A stretch of DNA of 64,000 bases, from the NCBI GenBank assembly GCA_900554815.1, contig USIO01000002.1, positions 19,301 to 83,300 of the forward strand, read 5' to 3'. This document shows, piece after piece, positions 44,645 to 54,852 of the stretch (positions within the stretch are counted from its first letter, which is position 1; every line of letters begins with the position of its first letter). The position numbers and the translations under genes were made by a program. This stretch comes from an uncultured Clostridium sp. Lineage in GTDB: Bacteria; Bacillota; Clostridia; TANB77; CAG-508. Under the pieces are notes generated by a model. It worked only from the letters and a program-made list of their open reading frames with translations, was not told the DNA's origin and did not search any database.

Positions 44645-45505
44645 TTATCCTCTTCTTAAATATTGTATAACAGAAAATCCTGCTTTCATGCCTTCATATA
44701 CCGCCTTAGAAATTTGGTATATGCCTCCTGTGCAGTCTCCGCAAGCATACATACCAGGAATATTTGTTTCCATATTTTCATTTACAGCAATAGTTTCATT
44801 TCTTAAAAGTATGCCTAATTTTTTTGCAAAGTCACTACTATTTGCTACTCCTTGGGCGATAAATACTCCATCCACCTTTAATTTTGTATTATCCATTAAT
44901 TCTATTTCTTCAACTCTTTCGGTTCCTCTAATTTCTTTTATTGGCTTTGTATTAATTGCTACATTATTTGCTCTAAATTCTGGTGCTTTTTTTCCATTTG
45001 TAAGTAATTGAATTTTTTGTGCAATATTTAGTAAGTCGTTTACTTCAGAAATTGCATAATTTCCATTTCCTATAACAGCTACTATTTTGTTACGGTAAAA
45101 AAATCCATCGCATATTGCACAATAGCTTATTCCTTTTCCTTCAAATTTATTAATTCCTTGTATATTTGGTTTATTTTTCTGATTACCTGTCGCTAAAATA
45201 ACTGCTTTTGACTGATATGTATTATTTGTTGTTATAACTTTAAAGTTATTTAACTCTTTTTCTATTTTAATTACTTCTTCTTTTGTTACTTGTACTCCTA
45301 TATTTTTAGCTTGATTAATTCCTGCAAAATATAGTTCTTTGCCACTAATGCCTTCTTCGAATCCATAATAGTTTTCTATTTTTTCTGCATTAAATAAACC
45401 TGTTTCTGGATAATAAATTACCAGAGTATTTAAGTTTGCTCTTTTTGTATATAAACTTGCAGTTATTCCAGCTGGTCCTGCTCCAATTATTATTATGTCA
45501 AACAT
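44645..45505 (-). CDS. Thioredoxin reductase-like flavoprotein
   Basis: 286 residues. FAD-binding GAGPAGITASLYTKRANL at the start, redox motif CAICD (CxxC, about 132-136), an NAD(P)-binding GNGNYAISEVNDL, and a C-terminal CGDCTGG. Supplies electrons to the thioredoxin and CcdA encoded downstream. Slightly shorter than classical TrxB. Confidence 0.88.
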   Translation of the reverse strand: MFDIIIIGAGPAGITASLYTKRANLNTLVIYYPETGLFNAEKIENYYGFEEGISGKELYFAGINQAKNIGVQVTKEEVIKIEKELNNFKVITTNNTYQSKAVILATGNQKNKPNIQGINKFEGKGISYCAICDGFFYRNKIVAVIGNGNYAISEVNDLLNIAQKIQLLTNGKKAPEFRANNVAINTKPIKEIRGTERVEEIELMDNTKLKVDGVFIAQGVANSSDFAKKLGILLRNETIAVNENMETNIPGMYACGDCTGGIYQISKAVYEGMKAGFSVIQYLRRG

Positions 45506-45735
45506 GTTTCCCTCCTAAATGTATTATTCTTCATATGCAACAACTTTATTCTTTTTTAATGCTCATAATCTAAGTTTTAAAGCTTATGGCATTTTATAGC
45601 ATTATATGGATTCCTTTGAAATTAGTTTTTTATATAATATCATATTATATAAAAATAGACAATATTTATAATTATATAATTTTTATTGCTGTAAAAGTTA
45701 TAGATGAAACACTATATTTAAAAGAAAAGTGGTAT

Positions 45736-46707
45736 TTATTTTATGGCCTCATAACTTATTAGTTTTACATTTTCAGAAATGAATTGTTTATTTGTTGTTA
45801 TATTCTTAAATAAATCTGTTGATAAATACTTTTTATTATCGTCTGCAAATACTGTTACTATTGGTTTATCTATGCTTTGACTTGCTATTATTGTTCCTAA
45901 AAAATTAGCTCCTGAAGATATTCCAACTCCTAAACCTAATTCACTAGATAATTTTTTTGCCATGTTAATAGAATCATCATCATTAATTAATATAATATTA
46001 TCAATAATACTTCTATTTATTAGGTCAGGTACAAACTCATCTCCTATACCTTCAATTTTATGTTGCGATATTACATTTCCATGTGATAATATTGGCATTT
46101 TATCTGGTTCTATTGCAGTTACTTTTATGTTGTCATATTTTTCTTTTAATTTTTTGCCAATTCCCATTAATGTGCCTCCTGTTCCAACTCCAGATAAAAA
46201 TCCTCCTATTGCTTCTGGCACTTGTTTTATAACTTCTTCTGCTGTAGTCTCATAATGTGCTTGCATATTATATTTATTTGAAAATTGATTTGCCCAAAAA
46301 CCATTTTTTTCTTTTGCAAATTGTTTTGCATTTTCTACGCATTTAGCAAAACCCCCCTCTTCTTTTGAAACTAAAAAAACATTTGCCCCATAAGACCTCA
46401 TTAGTTCAATTCTTTCTTTACTTACCCAATCTGGCATAAAAATATAAACAAGATGATGATAATATGCTCCTAATGCTGCTAATGCAATTCCCGTATTTCC
46501 ACTTGTTGCTTCTACAATTGGCATATTTTCTTTTAATTCTCCTGTTTTTTTGGCATAATTTATAATATAATAAGCAACCCTGTCTTTAATACTTCCTGTT
46601 AAATTATAATATTCTAATTTAGTATATACTGCTTTTATTTTTCCACTATATTCATATATAATTTTTATCATTGGTGTATTCCCTATTAAACTACCTTTTG
46701 CAAACAT
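45736..46707 (-). CDS. Cysteine synthase family PLP enzyme
   Basis: 323 residues. PLP lysine in NLTGSIKDRVA, the EATSGNTGIALA loop and GVGTGGTLMGIGKKL phosphate-binding loop match O-acetylserine sulfhydrylase-type enzymes. A divergent C-terminus leaves the exact substrate open. No CBS domain. The gap 45506-45735 upstream shows no gene. Confidence 0.85.
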   Translation of the reverse strand: MFAKGSLIGNTPMIKIIYEYSGKIKAVYTKLEYYNLTGSIKDRVAYYIINYAKKTGELKENMPIVEATSGNTGIALAALGAYYHHLVYIFMPDWVSKERIELMRSYGANVFLVSKEEGGFAKCVENAKQFAKEKNGFWANQFSNKYNMQAHYETTAEEVIKQVPEAIGGFLSGVGTGGTLMGIGKKLKEKYDNIKVTAIEPDKMPILSHGNVISQHKIEGIGDEFVPDLINRSIIDNIILINDDDSINMAKKLSSELGLGVGISSGANFLGTIIASQSIDKPIVTVFADDNKKYLSTDLFKNITTNKQFISENVKLISYEAIK

Positions 46708-46794
46708 TATTATTTACCTCCTATTATAATTTATATTATTATATGATATATTTCTAGTATAATTTCAAGTGTATTTCAAATTTTTATATTTAGT

Positions 46795-46823
46795 AAAACC
46801 AAGAGTAAAAATCTCTTGGTTTT
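46795..46823 (-). terminator. Terminator of ldh
   Basis: An 11-bp stem AAAACCAAGAG/CTCTTGGTTTT with a 7-base loop, lying downstream of ldh. A T-run follows on the plus strand, and a shorter one is in the stem on the minus strand. Confidence 0.6.
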
Positions 46824-46852
46824 GTTTTTTAACAATCACTTTGAAATTTGTT

Positions 46853-47806
46853 TTAGCAAATTGTCTTTCTTATTTCATCCATGTTTTGTTTTAATATTTG
46901 GCAGCTTTTATTCAATTTTTGTTGGTTACTTTCTGACAATTTTAATTCTAATATTTCTCTTGTACCATTGCTATTAATAATTGCCGGCACTCCAATATAA
47001 ATATTATTATGTCCATATTCTCCATTTAAGTAAGCAGATATTGTTAAAATCTCATTAGTATCATTTAATATATTTTTTACAATTCTAGTTAATCCTAGTC
47101 CTATTCCATAATAAGTTGCTTTTTTTCTATTTATAATTTCATATGCAGAATCTCTTACTTCTATATAAATTTTTTCTAAATCTGACATATCATTACCATT
47201 GTCCTTCATAATATCTATCATATTTTTACATCCCACATAAGCATGTTCCCATGCCACAAATGAAGAGTCTCCATGTTCTCCCATAACATATGCATGAATA
47301 TTTTTACTTGATACGCTTAAGTATTTTCCTATTTGGAATCTTAGTCTTGACGTATCTAATGCTGTTCCAGAGCCAATTACTCTATTAGTTGGAAATTTAG
47401 AAACCTCCTGGACAACCTTGGTCATAATATCAACAGGGTTAGATGCTACTAAAAATATTCCTTTAAAACCGCTTCTTACCACCTGTTCTGTGATTTCTTT
47501 CATTATTTTAGCATTTACAGTAGACAATTCTAATCTGGTTTGTCCCGGTTTTTGGTTAATTCCTGCTGTAATAACTACAATATTTGCATCTTTGCAATCT
47601 TCATAGTCTCCAGCTTTAATGGTCATGTGGCTTGGAGAACATGGTAATCCATCTGATAAATCCATAGCTTCTCCTTCTGCTTTATCTTTTAGTACATCGA
47701 TTAATACTAATTCGTTTACACCTATACCTTGGTTAACAATAGAGTAGGCCATGCTCATTCCAACAAATCCTGTCCCTATTAAAATTACTTTTCTTTTTTC
47801 TATCAT
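46853..47806 (-). CDS. ldh: L-lactate dehydrogenase
   Basis: 317 residues. Reduces pyruvate to lactate with NADH. Rossmann GTGFVGMSMA, substrate loop GINQKPGQTRLEL, catalytic GEHGDSSFVAWEHAYV (His near 182) and the ASNPVD motif are all in place. The Gln in NQKPGQTR rather than Arg at the specificity loop fits lactate, not malate. Confidence 0.93.
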   Translation of the reverse strand: MIEKRKVILIGTGFVGMSMAYSIVNQGIGVNELVLIDVLKDKAEGEAMDLSDGLPCSPSHMTIKAGDYEDCKDANIVVITAGINQKPGQTRLELSTVNAKIMKEITEQVVRSGFKGIFLVASNPVDIMTKVVQEVSKFPTNRVIGSGTALDTSRLRFQIGKYLSVSSKNIHAYVMGEHGDSSFVAWEHAYVGCKNMIDIMKDNGNDMSDLEKIYIEVRDSAYEIINRKKATYYGIGLGLTRIVKNILNDTNEILTISAYLNGEYGHNNIYIGVPAIINSNGTREILELKLSESNQQKLNKSCQILKQNMDEIRKTIC

Positions 47807-47825
47807 ATTTATTTCTCCTCTTTAT

Positions 47826-48059
47826 TTAATTTTCTTTAAACTCTACAGTTAAATAAAAACCAACATCACTTGCTTCTATATTAATAATCTTTCCTTCTCT
47901 TGTTTTTAGTCTTTCTGTTGGTGGAATGTTGCCAGACATTGCAACTGCTGGTTCAATTGTATAGTAATAACTAGATGGCAGTTCTCCCTCTGTTATTTTA
48001 ACTATATCTCCTTCTTTAACTAAGTCAAGTCTTTCCATTTTAAATTTCATTGTTCTCAT
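47826..48059 (-). CDS. Hypothetical small protein
   Basis: 77 residues, no recognised family. It has predicted beta strands (KEGDIVKITEGELPSSYYYTIEPAVAM) and an acidic end. RBS GGAGG. It lies just upstream of ldh in the transcript and may be cotranscribed. Confidence 0.55.
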   Translation of the reverse strand: MRTMKFKMERLDLVKEGDIVKITEGELPSSYYYTIEPAVAMSGNIPPTERLKTREGKIINIEASDVGFYLTVEFKEN

Positions 48060-48112
48060 ATATTATTTTTCCTCCATATTAATTGTTTTAAAAATCTTTT
48101 TAAATTAATATA

Positions 48113-51100
48113 TTATTCTACACTTTTTAAATTTGATATCATATCTATCTTTTTTAATGCAAAATATGTTACTATGCTCACTATTATCGAAAATACCACT
48201 GTTATTAATATTGCATATACATAACTTAATGGATTTATTATTTTTATAAATCTTAACATATCTATTTCGCATGTTCCTAATATATATATATTTAAAAAAT
48301 ATCCTCCAACTAGTCCTAATACTATTCCAATTATTGTAAGTAATATAGTTTCCCTTGATATATATGCATACACTTCATTATCATAAAATCCTAATACTTT
48401 TATTGTTGCTAGTTCTCTTATTCTTTCGCTTATATTTACGTTAGATAAATTATATAGCACAACAAATGCTAATAATCCTGCCGAAACTATAAGCACTACC
48501 GCAACATAATTTAAAGAACTCATTGTATCGTCTAGTATGCCCATTATGGTTGTAGTTAATGATAATGTTGATACTTCGTTTTGAGATACTAGTTCTTTAG
48601 ATAATTCTTCTTGTTGTTCTTCACTTAGATTATTATTTTTTAATAGCAATACATTAGTGCTATATGGTTCTTGATATGTTGTTTCATAAAATTCTTTAGA
48701 CATGTATATATAATGAGAAACATAATTTGCTGCTATATTGGTTATTTTTAATTCTATTGGTTTATCATCTGAGTCTGTTATAGTTATTGTATCTCCCACA
48801 GTTACTCCAATTAGTTCTGCCAGCTTATCTGTTATTGTAATTCCTTCGTTTCCTAAATTAATTTTTTCTTTTGTTTTTAAATCTACTAGGTTTATTACTT
48901 TTTCAATCTCATTATTGTTTTTTGGAACTATCATTTGTATATCCTCTTGTTTATTGTTTTTACTTGCTGTTCCAGAAATTATATAGTTCTCAGTTACTAC
49001 ATTTATTCTTTCATTGTTTTTAAGGCTTTCCACAAAATTTTGCTTTTGTGTATCATCCAATGAAGTTTTTAGACTAACTTGCATATCATATTTAAATATT
49101 TCTTCATACTGTGACGGCAATATTGCAGAAATAGAATCTTTTATTCCAAACCCTGTAAGTATTAATGCAGTACAACCGCATATTCCAATTATTGTCATTA
49201 AGAATCTCTTTTTATATCTAAATATATTTCTTATTGTTACTTTTTGCGAAAAATTCAATCTTTTCCAAATTGGTGTTATTTTTTCTAATAACACTCTTTT
49301 CCCTAATTTAGGTACTTTAGGTCTTAATAAAACTGCTGGTACTTCTTTTAATTCTTTTAATATTGAATATATTGTTGCACCTACTATACATATATATATT
49401 AGTCCCAGTCCAATTGAAGAAAATTTATGATTAAAAGATATTATAAATTCCGGTAATTCATACATCATTGAATACATATCCCAAATTATGCTTGGCAATA
49501 ATTGAAATCCTATATTCATTCCTATTACTCCACCAATAACACATGCTAAACTTGAATAAATAATATATTTTGCCGATATTTGAAACCTATTATATCCCAA
49601 TGCTTTTAGTGTTCCTATTTCTTGTCTTTCTTCTTCTACCATTCTAGTCATTGAAGTTAAAGAAACAAGCGCAGCTATTGCAAAAAATACTATTGGAAAT
49701 ACTATACTTAAGTTTGCTATGCTATCTGTGTCTTGCGTAAAACTGCTATATCCTGAATTTTGATTTCTGTCTAGTACATACCATTTCGGGTTTTCTATTT
49801 TTAATACTTCTTCTTTTGCATCTATTAGTTCTTTTTCTGCTTCTTTTATTTTATTGTTAAATTCTTCTCTGGATTTTTGTAATTCTTGTTCTACCTCTTC
49901 GATTTCTTGTTTTGATTGTTCCAGTTTTTGTTTTGCACTATTTAATTCATTATAAGTTTTAATTTTTTGTGTTTGAAGATTTTTTTCTTGTGTTTCTATT
50001 TCATTTTTTGCTAATTCAATTTGTTTTTCTGCATTCGAAATTTCTTGTTTTGCTATACTTGTTTGTTCTTCAATTTGTGCTATTGCACTTTTTATTGTTG
50101 TTTTATTTTTTTCTAATTCTTGTTTTTGTTCTTCTAGTTGTATTTTTGTTTGTTCTAAAATTAGCTTTTCTTGTTGTGTTATTTCTGGATTTTTTAATTT
50201 TTCTTCTATTTGTTCGTAATTTGTATTTATTTTAGTTAATCCATCTGTTACCGTTTTTAAATTATTTTGTAAGCTCGTTTTTTGTATTTGTGCTTCTTCC
50301 AGGCTTTTTTCTACTTCTTGCTTTTTATTGTTTAATTCTATTTGGTTTTCTTCTATTTGTGCCTTAGCACTATTTATTTGTTTTTCTGCTTTTGAAAATT
50401 CTTGGTTTGCAGTTGCCTCATTTGCTTGTATTTGGGCTTCTCCTGTGCTTATTTCATCTTTGCCTTTTTGAATTTGTTTTTCTGCATCATTAAGTTGGTT
50501 TTCTCCATTTTGTTTTTCTGTATTAAACTCATTTTCTGCTTCTTCTATTTTTTTATTTGCTTCTGTTATTAATTCATTATACCTAGCTTGCTCTCTTTCT
50601 TCTTTAATGTTTTCAACATTTGCTTTAGTCTCATTAATTAATTCTTCATATTTGTTACTTGCAGTTTGATATTTGTTACCATTTTTTACTGTCAAATAAA
50701 TTTCTGTATAAAAATCGCTATTTATATTTTCTTTGCTTATATATATATAATAATCAATTTTTCCAGCTCCAAGTTTGCTTGTTCCTCTATCTTTAGAAAT
50801 ATATAAAGGGCTTTCAGCTGTTCCGACAATCTTTAAAGTTTTTTGTTTTAAATGCTCTTCTTCTGTTTCTTCTACTTCTATGTAGTCTCCAATATTTTTA
50901 TTGTTCTGCGTCAAAAAATTTTTTTCAACAAGGCACTCATCTATATTTTGTGGCATAGTTCCTTCTATTAGTAAAGGCTTATTTATTTCTTCAATACATA
51001 GCATTTTTGCAACTATTTCTTTATCATTTAATTTAATTAGTCTATCATTACTATATGTACCAAAAACTTCTTCCACATTTTCAACTTTTTTTAAAGCTTC

Positions 51101-51367
51101 TATATCTTCATTTGTTAATCCCAATGTGGAAATTATTTGTATATCGTACATGTTTTGTTCTTTGTAATAAGTATCAAGGCTGTCTAACATATCTGGAGAT
51201 GCAGCCCTTAGCCCTGAAAAAAAGCCTACTCCTAGTAATGCCATTAATAATATTGATATAAATCTTTTGTAACTTGTTTTTATTTCCTTTAGGCTATCTT
51301 TTAATAATGCTTTTTTTATTTTATATTTATGTTTTTTTGCTGTTTTATTTCTCTTTTTCTGTAGCAT
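48113..51367 (-). CDS. ABC exporter permease with long coiled coil (FtsX-type)
   Basis: 1084 residues from ATG 51367 behind AAAGGAGG. One membrane helix near 40-60, then an extracytoplasmic part with a very long coiled coil (about 220-540, heptads of E/K/Q), then FtsX helices around 555-700, another extracytoplasmic domain and three more helices at the C-terminus. This is the layout of large MacB/FtsX-like exporters. Works with the ATPase gene just upstream; cargo unknown. Confidence 0.85.
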   Translation of the reverse strand: MLQKKRNKTAKKHKYKIKKALLKDSLKEIKTSYKRFISILLMALLGVGFFSGLRAASPDMLDSLDTYYKEQNMYDIQIISTLGLTNEDIEALKKVENVEEVFGTYSNDRLIKLNDKEIVAKMLCIEEINKPLLIEGTMPQNIDECLVEKNFLTQNNKNIGDYIEVEETEEEHLKQKTLKIVGTAESPLYISKDRGTSKLGAGKIDYYIYISKENINSDFYTEIYLTVKNGNKYQTASNKYEELINETKANVENIKEEREQARYNELITEANKKIEEAENEFNTEKQNGENQLNDAEKQIQKGKDEISTGEAQIQANEATANQEFSKAEKQINSAKAQIEENQIELNNKKQEVEKSLEEAQIQKTSLQNNLKTVTDGLTKINTNYEQIEEKLKNPEITQQEKLILEQTKIQLEEQKQELEKNKTTIKSAIAQIEEQTSIAKQEISNAEKQIELAKNEIETQEKNLQTQKIKTYNELNSAKQKLEQSKQEIEEVEQELQKSREEFNNKIKEAEKELIDAKEEVLKIENPKWYVLDRNQNSGYSSFTQDTDSIANLSIVFPIVFFAIAALVSLTSMTRMVEEERQEIGTLKALGYNRFQISAKYIIYSSLACVIGGVIGMNIGFQLLPSIIWDMYSMMYELPEFIISFNHKFSSIGLGLIYICIVGATIYSILKELKEVPAVLLRPKVPKLGKRVLLEKITPIWKRLNFSQKVTIRNIFRYKKRFLMTIIGICGCTALILTGFGIKDSISAILPSQYEEIFKYDMQVSLKTSLDDTQKQNFVESLKNNERINVVTENYIISGTASKNNKQEDIQMIVPKNNNEIEKVINLVDLKTKEKINLGNEGITITDKLAELIGVTVGDTITITDSDDKPIELKITNIAANYVSHYIYMSKEFYETTYQEPYSTNVLLLKNNNLSEEQQEELSKELVSQNEVSTLSLTTTIMGILDDTMSSLNYVAVVLIVSAGLLAFVVLYNLSNVNISERIRELATIKVLGFYDNEVYAYISRETILLTIIGIVLGLVGGYFLNIYILGTCEIDMLRFIKIINPLSYVYAILITVVFSIIVSIVTYFALKKIDMISNLKSVE

Positions 51368-51441
51368 AATTTCCACCTCCTTTACTTTTGTACATTTTTT
51401 AAAATAGCATTAAAGTTTTAATTAAAAATTATAATAATTTT

Positions 51442-52143
51442 TTACCATTCAATTTGCTCTACTGGTATTGGGTTTTTATTTATTTCTATGCTTTCTGCTG
51501 TTCCATTTTTAAATTTTATTATTTTATCCGCCATTGGTGCTAACGCCGCATTGTGTGTTATTATTAAAACAGTCATTTTTTCCTTCCTTGCTGTATCTTG
51601 TAAAAGCTTTAAAATTTGTTTTCCGGTTTTATAGTCTAATGCTCCTGTTGGTTCATCACATAACAATAGTTTTGGATTTTTGGCTAATGCTCTTGCAATT
51701 GCCACTCTTTGTTGTTCTCCTCCAGATAATTGTGATGGAAAATTTTTCATTCTATTTTTTAGTCCAACTTGTGTTAATACATCTTCTGGAATTAATGAAT
51801 CTTTACATATTTGTGTTGCAAGTTCTACATTTTCTATAGCTGTTAAGTTCTGAACTAGATTATAAAATTGGAACACAAAACCTATATCTTCTCTTCTATA
51901 TTTTATTAATTCTTTTCCTTTTAAATTTGATATTATTTTATTATCTACTAAAACTTCTCCTGAAGTTACGTAATCCATTCCCCCTAGTATATTTAATGTT
52001 GTAGTCTTTCCTGCTCCACTAGGTCCTACAATTACTACTAGTTCTCCTTTTTCTATAGAAAAATTAGTATTGTTTAATGCTTTTATTATTACTTCTCCCA
52101 TTTTATATTCTTTACATACATTTTTAAACTCTATATACGACAT
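51442..52143 (-). CDS. ABC transporter ATPase (LolD/MacB-type)
   Basis: 233 residues. Walker A GPSGAGKTTT (about 40-49), signature LSGGEQQRVAIARAL (about 141-155) and Walker B LLLCDEPTGALD. It powers the permease encoded right after it. Typical of antibiotic or lipid exporters. Confidence 0.92.
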   Translation of the reverse strand: MSYIEFKNVCKEYKMGEVIIKALNNTNFSIEKGELVVIVGPSGAGKTTTLNILGGMDYVTSGEVLVDNKIISNLKGKELIKYRREDIGFVFQFYNLVQNLTAIENVELATQICKDSLIPEDVLTQVGLKNRMKNFPSQLSGGEQQRVAIARALAKNPKLLLCDEPTGALDYKTGKQILKLLQDTARKEKMTVLIITHNAALAPMADKIIKFKNGTAESIEINKNPIPVEQIEW

Positions 52144-52232
52144 ATTTTATCACCTCTTATAAATATGTTTTACAAAATTAAGTTACATTTATATAAGAAT
52201 TATAACATATTTTTTTAAAAGTAAATATATTT

Positions 52233-53232
52233 TTAAACTATATATTCTATTTTATTATTTGGAAAATATTTTTTTATTAAGTCCCTAAAAAACATATCTC
52301 CGTAATTTTCTTATATCGCTCCTGTACATATATTTGCCTTTACCTCTGCCTGTCATTATTTCTTTATTGTATAAATTTATGGCATTAGGAAAAGCTTCCT
52401 CGTTTATTTTTCTATGAACATAGCTATATGTCATAAATATTATTTCAAAAAATACTTCTTTTTTTATTTTATTTGAAAGTTCGCTTTCTAATTTTTTAAC
52501 AAGTTCTGTATATTTTTGTTGCCAATTTTCCACTAGTATTACTGGAGCAATTAATATTCCTACCTTGTATCCCGCTTCAGCTAATTTATTTATAGCCTCT
52601 ATTCTATCATTTAATTTTGATGTTCCAAATTCTACTTTGTTTATTATTTCTTCAGGATTTACACTCATTCTTATAATTATTTTGTTTTTATGTTCTAATG
52701 GTAAAATATTTTCCACCATACTAAATTTTGTTGGAAATGTTAGTTTTCCTTTAGCTGTGTTCTTAAAATTTTCAATTGTCCATACTAAGTTATTTGTAAT
52801 TGTATTTTCTAATATTAAATCACTATTGCTTCCAATTTCAAATGTAATTTCTTTTTCTGAATTCTTCGTAGTTTTTATTATTTTATTTAGCATTTCTTCT
52901 CTATTTACAAATAGTCTTAAATATGCACACTTATTATAATTACATACTAAGTAGCAATATAAGCATGAAGCTGTGCATCCCGAAGATGTATATGGCACAA
53001 GAAAATCCGAAGTTTTATGGTTTTCTACAAATTTATGGGTTTTTCTTGTTGCTATTATTAAATTTCTCTTCATATATGGAAATTCCTTGTTTTGCTTTTT
53101 CCTCATTTCTTCTATATTATTGTGATTATCTATTTCAAACTTTGGTATATTGTTATATTTTTTTAGCAGTTCTTTTCCCAATTTATAATTTTCTATATTT
53201 TTTTCAAAATAAATAGCTTCTGGCTCAAACAT
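52233..53232 (-). CDS. splB: Spore photoproduct lyase, one CGG shift site
   Basis: Radical-SAM enzyme repairing UV thymine dimers in spores. Starts at MFEPEAIYFEK (ATG 53232, RBS AAGGAGGAG). The cluster motif CTASCLYC (about 81-88) and the catalytic cysteine in NYNKCAYLR are present. Near the C-terminus CGGA at 52302-52299 is read as glycine, giving RKLGDMFFRDLIKKYFPNNKIEYIV with a stop at 52233 and about 332 residues, close to the B. subtilis length. Implies a spore former. Confidence 0.93.
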
Positions 53233-53301
53233 AAACTCCTCCTTGTTTATTATTGTTTCCAAAAGCTATTTTTTTATTATTTTTTACTTAATAATATCTT
53301 A

Positions 53302-54246
53302 CTATCCTTTATATTCTCCCCCATTTACATGAATAACTTGGCCTGTAACATATGAAGAATCATCACATGCTAAATATATAAATAATGGTGCTATTTCGTA
53401 TGGATGTCCGGCTCTTCCCATAGGTGCATCTGAACCCAATGTTGGAATTTTTTCCGCTTCCCAACATGCGGGCTGTAATGGTGTCCAAAATACTCCTGGA
53501 GCTATAGCATTTACTCTAATATTCTTTTTTGCCAAATTAGTTGCAAGTGATCTTGTAAATCCTACTATTGCGCCTTTGCTAGTTACATAATCTATAAGTT
53601 CTGGTTCTCCTTTAAAAGTTGTTATTGATGTTACATTAATAATACTTCCACCAGGTAACATGTTTTTCAAGGCAGCTTTAGTTAAATAAAACATGGCATA
53701 CACATTTGTTTTAATAGTTAAGTCAAATTGCTCATCTGTAATATTTAATAAGCTTTTTTGTTGGTATTGAACACCTGCATTATTTACTAAAATATCTATT
53801 TTCCCAAATTTTTTTAAAGTTTCTTCTACTATTTTGTTGCAAAAATCTGGTTTTTTTACATCTCCAGATAATATTATACATGTTCCTCCAATTCTTTCAA
53901 TAAATTCTTTTGTTTCTTTTGCATCTTTTTCTTCATTGTAATATACAATTACAACTGTAGCTCCTTCTTTTGCAAACCCTACAGCTACTGCTCTTCCTAT
54001 TCCAGAGTCTCCACCTGTTATTATTGCAACTTTTCCAATTAGTTTGCCTGCTGCTCTATAGTATGGATTATTGAATATTGGCCTTGGGTTCATTAGGTAT
54101 TCCATTCCCGGTTGAGTATCCTGATGTTGTGGTGGAAATTCTAATTTATAGTCCTTACATATTAATCCATATCCTTGTTCGTCTATGTATTTTAGTCCAT
54201 AGTCGTCTTTCCCATTATTTTTAGAATTATAATATTGATAATTCAT
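53302..54246 (-). CDS. Short-chain dehydrogenase (general-stress type)
   Basis: 314 residues with a roughly 60-residue N-terminal extension (PPQHQDTQPGMEYLMNPRP). Cofactor motif GGDSGIGRAVA, NNAG, catalytic Ser in SIINVTSI and YVTSKGA (Tyr, Lys). Resembles Bacillus YhdF/YhxC-type stress dehydrogenases; substrate unknown. RBS AGGTG. Confidence 0.88.
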   Translation of the reverse strand: MNYQYYNSKNNGKDDYGLKYIDEQGYGLICKDYKLEFPPQHQDTQPGMEYLMNPRPIFNNPYYRAAGKLIGKVAIITGGDSGIGRAVAVGFAKEGATVVIVYYNEEKDAKETKEFIERIGGTCIILSGDVKKPDFCNKIVEETLKKFGKIDILVNNAGVQYQQKSLLNITDEQFDLTIKTNVYAMFYLTKAALKNMLPGGSIINVTSITTFKGEPELIDYVTSKGAIVGFTRSLATNLAKKNIRVNAIAPGVFWTPLQPACWEAEKIPTLGSDAPMGRAGHPYEIAPLFIYLACDDSSYVTGQVIHVNGGEYKG

Positions 54247-54299
54247 TTCTTATCACCTCTATTATTTATATTCTAAGTAATAAATATGTGTGATAAGAA

Positions 54300-54758
54300 T
54301 TAGCCATTTAGTACATAAAATGCTAAGTTCAAATATGATGCAAATAATATCCATATTAAATATGGAATCTGTAGTAGTCCTGCTAGTTTGTTTTTGTTGT
54401 AGAAGTTAGTTAACATAACAATTACGAGTACGTCCAATAATAAAATCCAAATAAAAGCAAAAAGTCTCCATTTAAACACAAAAAATATTATTGGCCATAT
54501 GGCATTTACAAATAATTGAAGATAATATATAAACTTTGTTTCCGAATCCATTAGTCCCTTATCTTTTATTATTCCATATGAAACTCCCATTAAAATGTAA
54601 AGAATTGTCCATACAATTGGGAATAAAATACTTGGTGGAGAAAGAAATGGCTTTTCTAATACATTATAGTCCATGCTTCCTGAAATAAGTATTCCTACTA
54701 TTCCGCCAACTAAAACTGGAATTAAAATAGCCTTAATATATGTTTTAAAATTTTGCAT
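54300..54758 (-). CDS. tspO: TspO/MBR family membrane protein
   Basis: 152 residues with five predicted membrane helices. The PPSILFPIVWTILYILMGVSYG and LLQIPYLIWILFASYLNLAFYVLN motifs are typical of TspO, which binds tetrapyrroles. Its role in this organism is unclear. Confidence 0.9.
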   Translation of the reverse strand: MQNFKTYIKAILIPVLVGGIVGILISGSMDYNVLEKPFLSPPSILFPIVWTILYILMGVSYGIIKDKGLMDSETKFIYYLQLFVNAIWPIIFFVFKWRLFAFIWILLLDVLVIVMLTNFYNKNKLAGLLQIPYLIWILFASYLNLAFYVLNG

Positions 54759-54799
54759 AAATACCCCCTTTAATAATTATTTTATTATATAAGCCATAC

Positions 54800-54845
54800 A
54801 AATATGCTACCTAATTTAGCTAAAACTAAATTAGGTAGCATATTT
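54800..54845 (-). terminator. Long hairpin between copA and tspO
   Basis: A 20-bp perfect inverted repeat (54800-54819 and 54826-54845) with a 6-base loop, located just after copA. The T-run on the minus strand is weak (ATATTTG), so it may serve as an RNA stability element as well as a terminator. Confidence 0.65.
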
Positions 54846-54852
54846 ATTTATG

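Noticed and set aside
49969..50235. Plus-strand Leu/Phe-rich frame inside the FtsX exporter
   Set aside because: Complement of a glutamate/glutamine/lysine-rich coiled coil, a common artefact.
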